13,188 nt of DNA from JALYUA01 sp038229875 (GTDB lineage Bacteria; Acidobacteriota; Thermoanaerobaculia; UBA5066; Gp7-AA6), in contig JBBROA010000112.1 of assembly GCA_038229875.1 (NCBI GenBank), positions 1-13,188 of the forward strand. Direction: 5' to 3'. Shown one piece after another: positions 1-6,690 of this stretch. Under the pieces are notes generated by a model. It was given only the letters and a program-made list of their open reading frames with translations. It searched no databases and was not told the DNA's origin. The stretch's first letter is position 1, and the number at the start of each line of letters is the position of its first letter. The position numbers and the translations under genes are program-made.

Positions 1-579
1 CACGCCCGAGACCGGCATCGAGAAGTACGCCGCCCGCTGCAGCGCGTTGTACTTGGACCGGACGGGCGGATGAGGCCACGGCCGGTGAAGGAGCTTCGCG
101 GGGACGAGGCCGGCGTAGTACCGCATCATCCGGAGCGCGTCGCCCGGGTCGCTGCGGCGCGGAAGAAGCGCCCTGTACCCGCCGCCCGCGAGAAGTCCCA
201 CGAGATACAGCACGCCGGTGGCCATGAACAGATAGGCGAAGAGCCAGTGAATCCGGAGCGCCTGGGCGAGGCGGAACGTGCCGAGGCCCAGCCGGTCGTA
301 CACGAACGCATTCGGATTGGCCGTCCCCTTCAGCCCCGGGACGTGGCGGACGATCCAGACTCCCGTGTCGGCGACGTAGTCGGAGCTTCGAGTCGCGGGG
401 TTCGGCGCATGGACGAACACGGGCGACGCCCAGTAGATCGAGAGCCCGCTCGCGATCAACCCGAAGAGGAGCGGCACGTTCAACCAGTGGGACAGCCGGA
501 CTAGCGCATGGTGCTTCGGGACGACGGCAACCGTTGCGGCTGCCGTGCGCGCGGACGGGGCGATCGCGGGGGCCGTCAT
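1..579 (-). CDS. cytochrome b561-type / b6-domain integral membrane protein (C-terminus beyond window edge)
   Basis: The frame is open from ATG at 579-577 to the window edge, giving the first 193 residues; the C-terminus lies to the left of position 1. Two hydrophobic segments are visible, at about residues 33-52 and 112-135. Each is preceded by a histidine in a typical haem-ligand context: H31 in RLSHWLN and H111 in LRIHWLFAY. The stretch KYNALQRAAYF near residue 178 is typical of the bacterial cytochrome b561 / thiosulfate-reductase cytochrome b (PhsC, Ni/Fe-hydrogenase b subunit) superfamily, in which a di-haem membrane cytochrome passes electrons between quinones and a partner oxidoreductase. 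A GGGGG tract 9 bases before the ATG is a weak ribosome site. The partner enzyme should lie outside the window, so the electron donor or acceptor cannot be named. The family call is firm; the exact subfamily is not. Confidence 0.85.
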   Translation of the reverse strand, partial: MTAPAIAPSARTAAATVAVVPKHHALVRLSHWLNVPLLFGLIASGLSIYWASPVFVHAPNPATRSSDYVADTGVWIVRHVPGLKGTANPNAFVYDRLGLGTFRLAQALRIHWLFAYLFMATGVLYLVGLLAGGGYRALLPRRSDPGDALRMMRYYAGLVPAKLLHRPWPHPPVRSKYNALQRAAYFSMPVSGV

Positions 580-732
580 GCCGGTCGACCCCCGCGCCTG
601 CGCAAACCGTCTGGGTTTGGATCGTCCATCGCCCTTGAGATGCCGGATTGTAGTCCCGGGTTACAGACCGGCCCTCCGCGGCGAGTTGACCGCGGACGAC
701 CGTGGCCGTCTCGCCCCCGCTCGATCGCCGCT

Positions 733-759
733 CCGCTCCCGCCCCGCGCTAGGGAGCGG
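733..759. terminator. perfect 8-bp inverted repeat (hairpin) with a stop codon in its loop
   Basis: CCGCTCCC at 733-740 and GGGAGCGG at 752-759 are perfect reverse complements around an 11-base loop. The TAG stop codon of the leftward 749-1237 gene lies inside this loop. The position at the 3' end of that gene suggests a transcription-attenuating or mRNA-end-protecting hairpin, but there is no U-tract, so an intrinsic terminator is not demonstrated. Confidence 0.35.
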
Positions 760-1237
760 CCGGCAAGGCGTCCGGCCGGAACCGGTTCTTGATCCGTTTC
801 CAGGAGCAAACCCCGCAGAGCCGGGCGGTCTGACGGCGCGCCCGGACGGGAAGCTCCGTTCCGCAGGACCGGCAGGTGGAGGCGCCCTCGGCCGGCCGGG
901 CGATTCCCCGGAGAAGCAGCCGGTGCGCGTCGCTCGCGCGGACGGGCTCGCCGGTCTCGAGCCGCGCGTGCAGGACCGCCCGCGCGATCGCGAGCGGTCG
1001 CGTCGCGCCGCTGCCGGTCGCGATGCGGCGCCCCGTTCCGGGCTCTCCCCGCCAGAGAGTGCAGTACCAGTGCTCGCCGGCCACTTCGAGGCTCGAGGTC
1101 GTCCCGTCTGCGGCCAGCCGGCGGAGAAGGCGGCCGGCTGCGGTGTCGCTCGTCGAATAGGGAGCCGGCCGGGGCTTCACGTCGCCGTTCAATTTGCGCG
1201 CGAGGGCGCGGTCGAGCTCGATTCCAGCGTCCAGCAT
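749..1237 (-). CDS. phage ABA-sandwich-like domain protein with C-terminal zinc ribbon, 162 aa
   Basis: Residues 1-95 resemble the phage ABA sandwich domain (PF18066 type). The start AGIELDRALARKL, then a PYSTSDTAAGRLLRRL stretch, a GEHWYCTLW strand and the closing helix ATRPLAIARAVLHARL match the order and character of that small phage and prophage domain. The C-terminal third carries two CxxC pairs (C122/C125 and C141/C144) followed by a basic patch (WKRIKNRFR), a zinc-ribbon arrangement that could bind nucleic acid. ATG at 1237 is the only sensible start because an in-frame TAG lies four codons upstream. The gene is divergent from the MerR regulator and 169 bases upstream of the cytochrome gene on the same strand. 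The domain assignment comes from memory of family patterns, not a search. No function is known for the ABA sandwich, and no other phage gene is nearby. Confidence 0.65.
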   Translation of the reverse strand: MLDAGIELDRALARKLNGDVKPRPAPYSTSDTAAGRLLRRLAADGTTSSLEVAGEHWYCTLWRGEPGTGRRIATGSGATRPLAIARAVLHARLETGEPVRASDAHRLLLRGIARPAEGASTCRSCGTELPVRARRQTARLCGVCSWKRIKNRFRPDALPAAP

Positions 1238-1377
1238 TCGGCGCCGAAACTAGCAGGCTCAGGACAGTCCCGACGGTTTGTCCAGGGCGCGAGGAGAAGT
1301 CTCTCCGGCACTGTCCTTCCCCCGTTCGCCCTCAAGGTGTACCCTTCCGGCCTCCGCACCGCGCGGGGAGGGCTTTC
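1238..1377. promoter_or_regulatory. divergent intergenic region with spaced inverted repeat upstream of the MerR/B12 gene
   Basis: This 140-base region separates the leftward 749-1237 gene from the rightward regulator gene and must hold the start signals for both. AGGACAGT (1261-1268) and ACTGTCCT (1310-1317) form a perfect inverted repeat with centres 49 bases apart. MerR/CarH-type regulators commonly bind in divergent regions, so this is a candidate operator for autoregulation, but the spacing is not that of a classic MerR palindrome. GGGGAGGG at 1365-1372, five bases before the ATG at 1378, is a strong ribosome-binding site that fixes the regulator's start. Confidence 0.4.
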
Positions 1378-2307
1378 ATGCTTGCCTCGGCCTCGGGACA
1401 TCGCATCGGCGAGGTCGCACGACTCACCGGGCTGAGCGTCGATACCCTGCGCGTCTGGGAGCGTCGTTACGGCTTTCCGAGCCCCTCGCGCGCCCAGTCG
1501 GGCGTCCGGCTGTTCGCTGAGGACGACGTCACGCGGCTCCTGCTGATCCAACGCGCCCTGCTCCGAGGATTTCGGCCGGGTGAGGTCGTGGCAAAGGGGG
1601 CGGACGAGCTGACTCGGATCCTGGAGGCGGCGCCGGAGACGCCGAAGGTCGTGCGACGCGCCGTCTCGCCTCGGGTGGAAGCGCTCTTGGACGACTTGAC
1701 GCGGTATCGGCTCGGAAGCCTGCGCGAGCGGCTCGCGGAGGCGGCGCAGACCCTGGGAGCCGCCGGCTTCGTGCGCGAAGTCGCCGGTCCTCTTCTCGAC
1801 GAGGTCGGCGAAGCCTGGGCTTGCGGCGCGATCGACGTGCGCCAGGAACATCTCGCCTCCGAAGAGCTCTCCCTGCGTCTGCGGGCCCTGCTCGCGGCGG
1901 CTCCTCCGGATGCGGAGGCGCCCTCCGTGTTGCTCGCCGCCCTCTCGGGAGAGCGGCACGGGCTCGGCCTCGAGATGGCCGCAGTCGATCTTGCCAGCCG
2001 CGGAGTCACTCCGCGGCTTCTCGGCACTGACACCCCGCCTCGCCAGATTGTGGAGGCGGCTCTGGCCCTGGGCGTCGACGCGGTCGGCATCTCGCTTCCC
2101 ACCGGAACGGACGCGCGCGCGGCTGTCTCTGCGCTCCGGTGGATTTCTGAGTGGCTTCCGGACTCGATCGCACTGTGGATCGGCGGCAGCGCGTGCGACC
2201 GGGTTCCCTGCCCGCCCCGGGCGATCCTTCTCCGGGGATGGGCGCAAGTGGACCAGGCCGTCGACGGGCTGCAGGCGATATTCCGAGTAGGCAGCGCGGA
2301 GAAGTGA
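1378..2307 (+). CDS. MerR-family regulator with cobalamin-binding domain (CarH/LitR-like, putative light-sensing repressor)
   Basis: The N-terminus (residues 8-75) is a MerR helix-turn-helix: HRIGEVARLTGLSVDTLRVW, then the family-typical ERRYGFPSPSR and a wing ending FAEDDVTRL. Residues about 95-165 form the helical B12 cap domain and carry the diagnostic Wx9EH motif (W147, E157, H158) of CarH/LitR photoreceptors. Residues about 180-300 are a Rossmann-like B12-binding domain with GERHGLG, whose H194 corresponds to the lower axial ligand of cobalamin. In characterised CarH proteins, 5'-deoxyadenosylcobalamin holds a DNA-binding tetramer together in the dark, and light breaks it to release carotenoid or light-response genes. 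The 309-residue length fits this family. The start has a strong GGGGAGGG ribosome site. No carotenoid or photolyase gene is in the window; the neighbours are the divergent ABA-sandwich gene and the glycogen genes 111 bases downstream. The domain call is firm; light sensing is inferred from the motif. Confidence 0.88.
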   Translation: MLASASGHRIGEVARLTGLSVDTLRVWERRYGFPSPSRAQSGVRLFAEDDVTRLLLIQRALLRGFRPGEVVAKGADELTRILEAAPETPKVVRRAVSPRVEALLDDLTRYRLGSLRERLAEAAQTLGAAGFVREVAGPLLDEVGEAWACGAIDVRQEHLASEELSLRLRALLAAAPPDAEAPSVLLAALSGERHGLGLEMAAVDLASRGVTPRLLGTDTPPRQIVEAALALGVDAVGISLPTGTDARAAVSALRWISEWLPDSIALWIGGSACDRVPCPPRAILLRGWAQVDQAVDGLQAIFRVGSAEK

Positions 2308-2406
2308 CGTGAGGCAAGCGAAGCGTCGCTGAATCCGCATTTCATCCCGCCCGCCTCCCGCCGCACGCCGCCCGCCGCCCAACCCCCCGAACCTCTTCCT
2401 CTTCGC

Positions 2407-2412
2407 TACACT
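2407..2412 (+). promoter_or_regulatory. possible -10 element (TACACT) just upstream of glgB
   Basis: The 111-base gap after the regulator (2308-2418) is mostly a C-rich, purine-poor run with no Shine-Dalgarno motif. TACACT fits the TAnnnT pattern and ends six bases before the GTG start of glgB. This spacing is the one seen in leaderless transcripts, where transcription begins at the start codon. No convincing -35 box is visible. This is inference from position only. Confidence 0.3.
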
Positions 2413-2418
2413 CTGCCC

Positions 2419-4557
2419 GTGCCCGTGCCCGGCAAACCTCCCGAGAACGCTCCCCGGCGCGGACGTCGGCCGAAATCCTCGGTCCCGCCGCCGGGCTCTC
2501 TCTTCTCGGACGACGACCTGCACCTCTTCCACGAGGGAAGCCACTTCCATCTGCAGAACCACCTCGGGTCGCATGCGGTCGCGAGAGGCGGGGAGGACGG
2601 GTGCCACTTCGCGGTGTTCGCCCCGAACGCGAAGACCGTGGCCGTGACCGGCGACTTCAATGGCTGGAACAAGGAGAGCCATCCGCTCGCGCGGCGCGGC
2701 GCGGCCGGGGTCTGGGAGGGGTTCATCCCGCGCGTGGGCGAAGGCGACGTCTACAAGTACCACCTGGTGTCGGAGCACGCGGGCTACAGCGTCGACAAGG
2801 CGGATCCCTTCGCGTTCCGGCAGGAGCGTCCGCCGCGCACCGCGTCGGTCGTGCAGGCGTTGTCGTTCGCGTGGGGGGACGGCGACTGGATGGCGTCGCG
2901 GGGCGCTCTTCAGAAACCCACGTCGCCTCTCTCGATCTACGAGGTGCACTTGGGTTCCTGGCGGCGCGGCCCCGGCGGCCGTTTTCTCACGTACCGGGAG
3001 ATCGCCGAGCCTCTCGCCGAATACGCGCGCGCGATGGCGTACACGCACGTCGAGTTCCTGCCGGTGATGGAGCATCCGTATTACGCGTCGTGGGGTTACC
3101 AGGTGACCGGCTTCTTCGCACCATCGTCCCGGCAGGGCGGCCCCGAGGATTTTCAGCACCTCGTCGACCACCTGCACCAGCAGGGGATCGGCGTGATCCT
3201 CGACTGGGTGCCGTCGCACTTTCCCACCGACGAGCACGGCCTCGGGTATTTCGACGGCACGCACCTGTACGAGCACGCGGACCCGCGCCAGGGATTTCAT
3301 CCCGACTGGAAGAGCGCGATCTTCAACTACGGACGCCCCGAGGTGAAGAGCTTTCTCATCTCGAGCGCGCTCTTCTGGGTCGAGGCGTACCACGCCGACG
3401 GCCTGCGGGTGGACGGCGTCGCCTCGATGCTCCACCTCGACTATTCGCGCAATCCCGGGGAGTGGATCCCGAACGAGTATGGGGGGCGCGAGAACCTGGA
3501 CGCGATCGCGTTCCTGCGGCGCATGAACGAGCACGTGCTGCGCGCGCATCCCGACGTCCTGACGATGGCGGAGGAATCGACCTCGTGGCCGATGGTGACG
3601 CGGTCGACGCATCTCGGCGGGCTGGGATTCCGGATGAAATGGGACATGGGCTGGATGAACGACACGCTGGAGTACCTCGAACTCGACCCGGTGCACCGCG
3701 CGTTCAACCACGGCCTGCTGACGTTCCGGCCGATGTACGCGTACTCGGAGAATTTCCTCCTGCCCCTCTCGCACGACGAGGTCGTGCACATGAAGGGCTC
3801 GCTTCTGAACAAGATGCCGGGGGACGACTGGAAGAAGTTCGCGAACCTGCGGCTTCTGCTCGCGTTCCAGGCGGCGGTGCCCGGAAAGAAGCTCCTCTTC
3901 ATGGGCGGCGAGATCGGTCAGTGGGCGGAGTGGGACCACGACTCGAGCCTGCAGTGGCATCTGCTGGAGCAGCTGGCGCACGCGGGCGTGCAGCGTTGGG
4001 CGGCCGAATTGAACCGGCTGCACGCGTCGGAGCTCGCGCTCCACGAGCTCGACTTCGAGCCCGCCGGGTTCGAGTGGGTGGATTTTCGCGACAGCATCCA
4101 GAGCGTGCTCGCGTTCCTCCGCGTCGCGTCGAACGAGGACGCGATCCTGGCGGTCTTCAACTTCACGCCGGTCCCGCGGCCGGGTTACCGACTGGGGGTC
4201 CCGCACCCGGGCCGCTGGACGGAGATCGCCAGCGGCGACCGAGAGGAATACGGCGGCAGCGGGATGCACAACGGAGGCGCCGTCGAGGCGGAGCCGGTGC
4301 CGTCGCACGGCCGGCGCTTCTCGGTCCTGCTGACGCTGCCTCCGCTCGCGGCGGTTTTCCTGAAATGCGCGGCGCCGAAGAAACTGCTTGAGACCTTGAC
4401 CGCCGAGATCGCGACTGAAACTCACTCTCCCCGCGCCAGGGGAGAGGGGAGGGGTGCTGGGCAGTCACCCGGAAGCGCGCCCGTGCCGCCGGAAGAGAAA
4501 CTGGCCGAGCCCGCGAAGATTCTGGAGCCCGAGATCCTCGAGCCCGTGAAGCCGTGA
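2419..4557 (+). CDS. glgB: 1,4-alpha-glucan branching enzyme, GH13, with unusual C-terminal tail
   Basis: The enzyme transfers alpha-1,4 chains to 6-hydroxyls to make glycogen branch points. Residues about 55-140 are a CBM48-type beta-sandwich (FAVFAPNAKTVAVTGDFNGW), followed by the GH13 barrel. Region I is DWVPSHF, region II GLRVDGVASM with nucleophile D332, region III MAEEST with acid/base E385, and region IV LPLSHDEVV with D453. The spacings of 53 and 121 residues after D332 match those of E. coli GlgB (D405, E458, D526). The start is GTG; a second GTG two codons later is equally possible, and no ribosome site is present. The normal family end is near residue 655 (PLAAVFLK). The last ~57 residues are a low-complexity extension encoded partly by a palindromic repeat (4425-4446) and ending in a near-duplicated ILEPE/ILEPV unit. 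The stop overlaps the GTG of the next gene by four bases, suggesting translational coupling. Confidence 0.96.
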   Translation: MPVPGKPPENAPRRGRRPKSSVPPPGSLFSDDDLHLFHEGSHFHLQNHLGSHAVARGGEDGCHFAVFAPNAKTVAVTGDFNGWNKESHPLARRGAAGVWEGFIPRVGEGDVYKYHLVSEHAGYSVDKADPFAFRQERPPRTASVVQALSFAWGDGDWMASRGALQKPTSPLSIYEVHLGSWRRGPGGRFLTYREIAEPLAEYARAMAYTHVEFLPVMEHPYYASWGYQVTGFFAPSSRQGGPEDFQHLVDHLHQQGIGVILDWVPSHFPTDEHGLGYFDGTHLYEHADPRQGFHPDWKSAIFNYGRPEVKSFLISSALFWVEAYHADGLRVDGVASMLHLDYSRNPGEWIPNEYGGRENLDAIAFLRRMNEHVLRAHPDVLTMAEESTSWPMVTRSTHLGGLGFRMKWDMGWMNDTLEYLELDPVHRAFNHGLLTFRPMYAYSENFLLPLSHDEVVHMKGSLLNKMPGDDWKKFANLRLLLAFQAAVPGKKLLFMGGEIGQWAEWDHDSSLQWHLLEQLAHAGVQRWAAELNRLHASELALHELDFEPAGFEWVDFRDSIQSVLAFLRVASNEDAILAVFNFTPVPRPGYRLGVPHPGRWTEIASGDREEYGGSGMHNGGAVEAEPVPSHGRRFSVLLTLPPLAAVFLKCAAPKKLLETLTAEIATETHSPRARGEGRGAGQSPGSAPVPPEEKLAEPAKILEPEILEPVKP
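4425..4446. repeat. REP-like palindrome inside the 3' end of glgB
   Basis: CTCTCCCC (4425-4432) and GGGGAGAG (4439-4446) are perfect 8-bp arms around the hexaloop GCGCCA, followed by more G-rich sequence. This arm pattern is a common intergenic palindrome in GC-rich bacterial genomes. Here it lies in frame within the coding tail of glgB, downstream of the point where branching enzymes normally end. A related G/C-rich hairpin lies after malQ (12764-12781). Confidence 0.55.
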
Positions 4558-6350
4558 CCCGCTTTCTCTGCGTCCACGGCCACTTCTACCAGCCCCCGCG
4601 GGAGAATCCGTGGACCGGCGAAATCGGTATCGAAGCTTCCGCGGCTCCGTATCCGAACTGGAACGAGCGCATCACCGCCGAATGTTATCGCCCGAACGCG
4701 CGTCCGGTCGTGGTCGAGCGCGACGGCGTTTCCGCCGAGCTGCCGCCGAACTACTCCCGGATGAGCTTCAACTTCGGCCCGACGCTCCTCTCCTGGCTCG
4801 ACGTGCACGCGCCAGACGTCTCGGCCTCGATCCGCCGCGCCGACCGGGAGAGCCGCGAGCGCTTCTCCGGGCACGGCTCCGCGATCGCGCAGGCCTACAA
4901 CCACGTCATCCTCCCGCTCGCGAATGTGCGCGACCGCCGCACCCAGGTCTGGTGGGGCATCCGCGATTTCGAGCACCGCTTCGGGCGGTCGCCGGAGGGC
5001 ATGTGGTTGCCCGAGACCGCCGTGAACCTCGAGACGCTGGAAGTCCTCGCCGCGTTCGGTCTCCGCTTCACGATCCTCGCCCCGCAGCAGGCGGCGCGCG
5101 TGCGTCCACTGGCCGCCGGCGCCGAGTGGTTGAACGTCGCCGGGGCAAGCGTCGATCCGCGGCGCCCGTATCGCGTGAGCCTCCCGTCCGGCGGCGCGAT
5201 CGACGTCTTCTTCTACGACGGCTCCGCCTCTCACGCGATCGCGTTCGGCGCTCTCTCCTCGGGCGGCGAAGCGCTTGCCCAGCGGCTCGCCGGCCTCGCG
5301 GCGGAAGCGCCGGGCCCGCAGCTCCTGCACGTCGCGACGGACGGCGAGACGTACGGCCATCACCATCCGGCCGGAGTCACGGCGCTCGCGGAGGCGTTCG
5401 CGCTTCTCGAGTCCAGCGGCTTCGCGCGCCTGACGAACTACGGTGAGTTCCTGGCGTTTCACCCTTCCGAATGGGAAGCCGAGATCGTCGAGAACACCGC
5501 GTGGAGCTGCACGCACGGTCTCGGCCGCTGGCGCGACGACTGCACATGCCGCACCGGCCTGAAGCCCGACTGGGTCCAGGTCTGGCGCGGCCCGTTGCGT
5601 CTCGCCCTCGACGGCCTGCGCGATGCGCTGGCCGAAGTCTTCGAGCAGGAAAGCCGCGGAATTCTGGCCGATTCGTGGGCGGCGCGGGACGCCTACATCG
5701 AAGCGGTCCTCGATCCGTCGGCGGAGGCCTTCGACGACCTCCTCCGCCGCCACGCCGCAGCGCCGCTGGGGCCGGTCGAGAGGGAGAATGCGAGGCGGCT
5801 CCTCGAGATGCAGCGCCACGCAATGCTCATGTACACGAGCTGCGGATGGTTCTTCGACGACCCCTCGGGCCTCGAGACGACGCAGATCCTCCGCTACGCC
5901 GCGCGGGCGATCGAGCTCGCGCCCGGCGCGGCCAGTGGATCGATCGAAGTGGAATTCCTGCGCCGCCTGGAGCTTGTTTCGAGCAACGACCCCGGGCCGG
6001 CGACGCGCGTCGCATCTACGAACGAAACATCGGAGCGCCGGCAGAACCCGCCGCGCGCGTCGAGTGATCGTGTAGCTCCTGCTCGTCTCCGCCGTGGCCG
6101 TCATGGCGCTCGTTCGAAGCCCCCCACTCTTCGAGCTGCGCGTGCGCGACCGCGTGGCCGACGGCATCCTCGTCGTCGCCGGAAACTTCTCGGACTCCGA
6201 ACTGGAGGAACTGGCGCGCCGGCTCGGCCCGCCCTCGGCGAAAAATGCCGGGGGCGGAATTCGGCGCCGCCGGCCGGCAGAGCCGCGCGGTCGAATCGGC
6301 CCGTGGCGCGAGCCCCCTTTCCGAGGTTGAGGGCGCCTGGAAAGTCATGA
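4554..6350 (+). CDS. GH57 family glycoside hydrolase (DUF3536 type), frame broken near its 3' end
   Basis: The N-terminus (FLCVHGHFYQPPRENPW) and NWNERITAECYRPN are hallmarks of GH57 proteins with a DUF3536 domain, which are predicted alpha-glucan-active enzymes of unknown specificity. The catalytic-type motifs are GMWLPETAV (E154, candidate nucleophile) and TDGETYGHHHP (D263, candidate acid/base). Homology continues to about residue 481 (FLRRLELVSSNDPG). Beyond codon ~482 the frame becomes an Arg/Pro/Ala-rich, out-of-frame tail up to 6350. The expected continuation, ARRIYERN, sits in the frame one base away and stops at 6067, so a single base has been lost around 5994-6002. Even repaired, the product (~504 aa) would be shorter than typical members, which I recall as roughly 800 residues, so the C-terminal part is missing. 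The GTG start overlaps the glgB stop as GTGA, indicating coupled expression in the glycogen operon. It may be partly or wholly non-functional. Confidence 0.85.
   Translation: MTRFLCVHGHFYQPPRENPWTGEIGIEASAAPYPNWNERITAECYRPNARPVVVERDGVSAELPPNYSRMSFNFGPTLLSWLDVHAPDVSASIRRADRESRERFSGHGSAIAQAYNHVILPLANVRDRRTQVWWGIRDFEHRFGRSPEGMWLPETAVNLETLEVLAAFGLRFTILAPQQAARVRPLAAGAEWLNVAGASVDPRRPYRVSLPSGGAIDVFFYDGSASHAIAFGALSSGGEALAQRLAGLAAEAPGPQLLHVATDGETYGHHHPAGVTALAEAFALLESSGFARLTNYGEFLAFHPSEWEAEIVENTAWSCTHGLGRWRDDCTCRTGLKPDWVQVWRGPLRLALDGLRDALAEVFEQESRGILADSWAARDAYIEAVLDPSAEAFDDLLRRHAAAPLGPVERENARRLLEMQRHAMLMYTSCGWFFDDPSGLETTQILRYAARAIELAPGAASGSIEVEFLRRLELVSSNDPGPATRVASTNETSERRQNPPRASSDRVAPARLRRGRHGARSKPPTLRAARARPRGRRHPRRRRKLLGLRTGGTGAPARPALGEKCRGRNSAPPAGRAARSNRPVARAPFPRLRAPGKS
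5991..6067 (+). other. frameshift site and displaced GH57 C-terminal segment
   Basis: After SSNDPGP in the main frame (codons to 5999), the conserved DARRIYERN sequence resumes at 6002 in the second frame and runs to a TGA at 6065-6067. One missing base in the CCCGGGCCGG run explains the shift. A GTG at 6064-6066 overlaps this TGA, the same stop/start arrangement as at the glgB/GH57 boundary, which supports 6067 as the ancestral end of the frame. A sequencing or assembly error in the GC run cannot be excluded. Confidence 0.7.
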
Positions 6351-6689
6351 ACATAACGATCAACGGCGGTCTCGGCCATTCAAACAGTGTCGATCGACGT
6401 GGACTTTCCGCGGAGGCGATCTCACGATCGAGAGCGGAAGTCACACCGAGCGGTTCGCCGTCCGCAGCGAATCCGGCGCTCCAGGCGCCTTTCGGATCGA
6501 CCCATCGCGCCCTCGAACGAGCACGGTGGATGGATGATCTTCTCGCGCGAAGGAGACCGGCTCACTCTGGCCATGAGCGACGGCGTCGCCGGACGTCCGC
6601 AGAACTTCGCGCCGGATCCAGACAAGATCGTGATGCGCCTGAGGCGGGCAAACCGGAGGATCTACGAAAGGAACATGTTGGCGCCAGCT
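6064..6689 (+). pseudogene. decayed TIGR03067/lipocalin-like protein gene, formerly coupled to GH57
   Basis: Parts of one protein appear in order in three frames. From GTG 6064, frame 1 reads V-I-V, a TAG at 6073, then a hydrophobic LLLVSAVAVMALV run and an acidic helix ending ELEELARRLGPP (to ~6235). Frame 2 then gives EVEGAWKVMNITINGG (about 6323-6370), the typical opening strand of TIGR03067-like domains. Frame 1 resumes with GGDLTIESGSHTERF (6412-6456) and continues to GAFRIDPSRPRTS before a TGA at 6535. Frame 3 finishes with GWMIFSREGDRLTLAMSDG and an RPQNF...KIVMRLRR segment (about 6531-6646). The order of weak motifs (a GxW opening strand, LTI, FRIDPS, EGDxLTL, RPxxF, LRR) matches the TIGR03067 beta-barrel family. 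With one nonsense codon and at least three frameshifts it cannot make a normal protein. The hydrophobic N-terminus suggests the ancestor was exported or membrane-anchored. Family identity is from pattern memory. Confidence 0.6.
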
Positions 6690-6690
6690 C
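6644..6690 (+). repeat. short match to the GH57 3' end
   Basis: The end of the decayed gene reads NRRIYERNMLAPAPA, closely resembling ARRIYERNIGAPAEPA of the displaced GH57 tail (6005-6052). Aligned by hand without gaps, about 27 of 42 bases agree, including ATCTACGAA. This is either a duplicated scrap of the GH57 3' end fused to the TIGR03067-like remnant or a chance likeness; the exact shared RRIYERN argues for duplication. Confidence 0.45.

Noticed and set aside
545..1435. Plus-strand open frame of 296 codons opposite the ABA-sandwich gene
   Set aside because: Arg/Pro/Gly/Ala-rich without domains; it crosses the divergent promoter region and the start of the MerR gene in another frame.
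2308..2345. Small hairpin AGCGA-AGCG-TCGCT after the MerR gene as a terminator
   Set aside because: Only five base pairs and no T-run follow; not enough to call termination between the regulator and glgB.
1189..4425. Very long open frame on the minus strand (over 1000 codons) opposite the MerR and glgB genes
   Set aside because: It is antisense to two genes with complete domain and catalytic motifs, is Arg/Pro/Glu-rich without any recognisable domain, and is the usual by-product of high third-position GC.
4422..6167. Minus-strand open frame of 581 codons opposite the GH57 gene
   Set aside because: Composition is biased and no family pattern is seen; the plus strand carries clear GH57 motifs.
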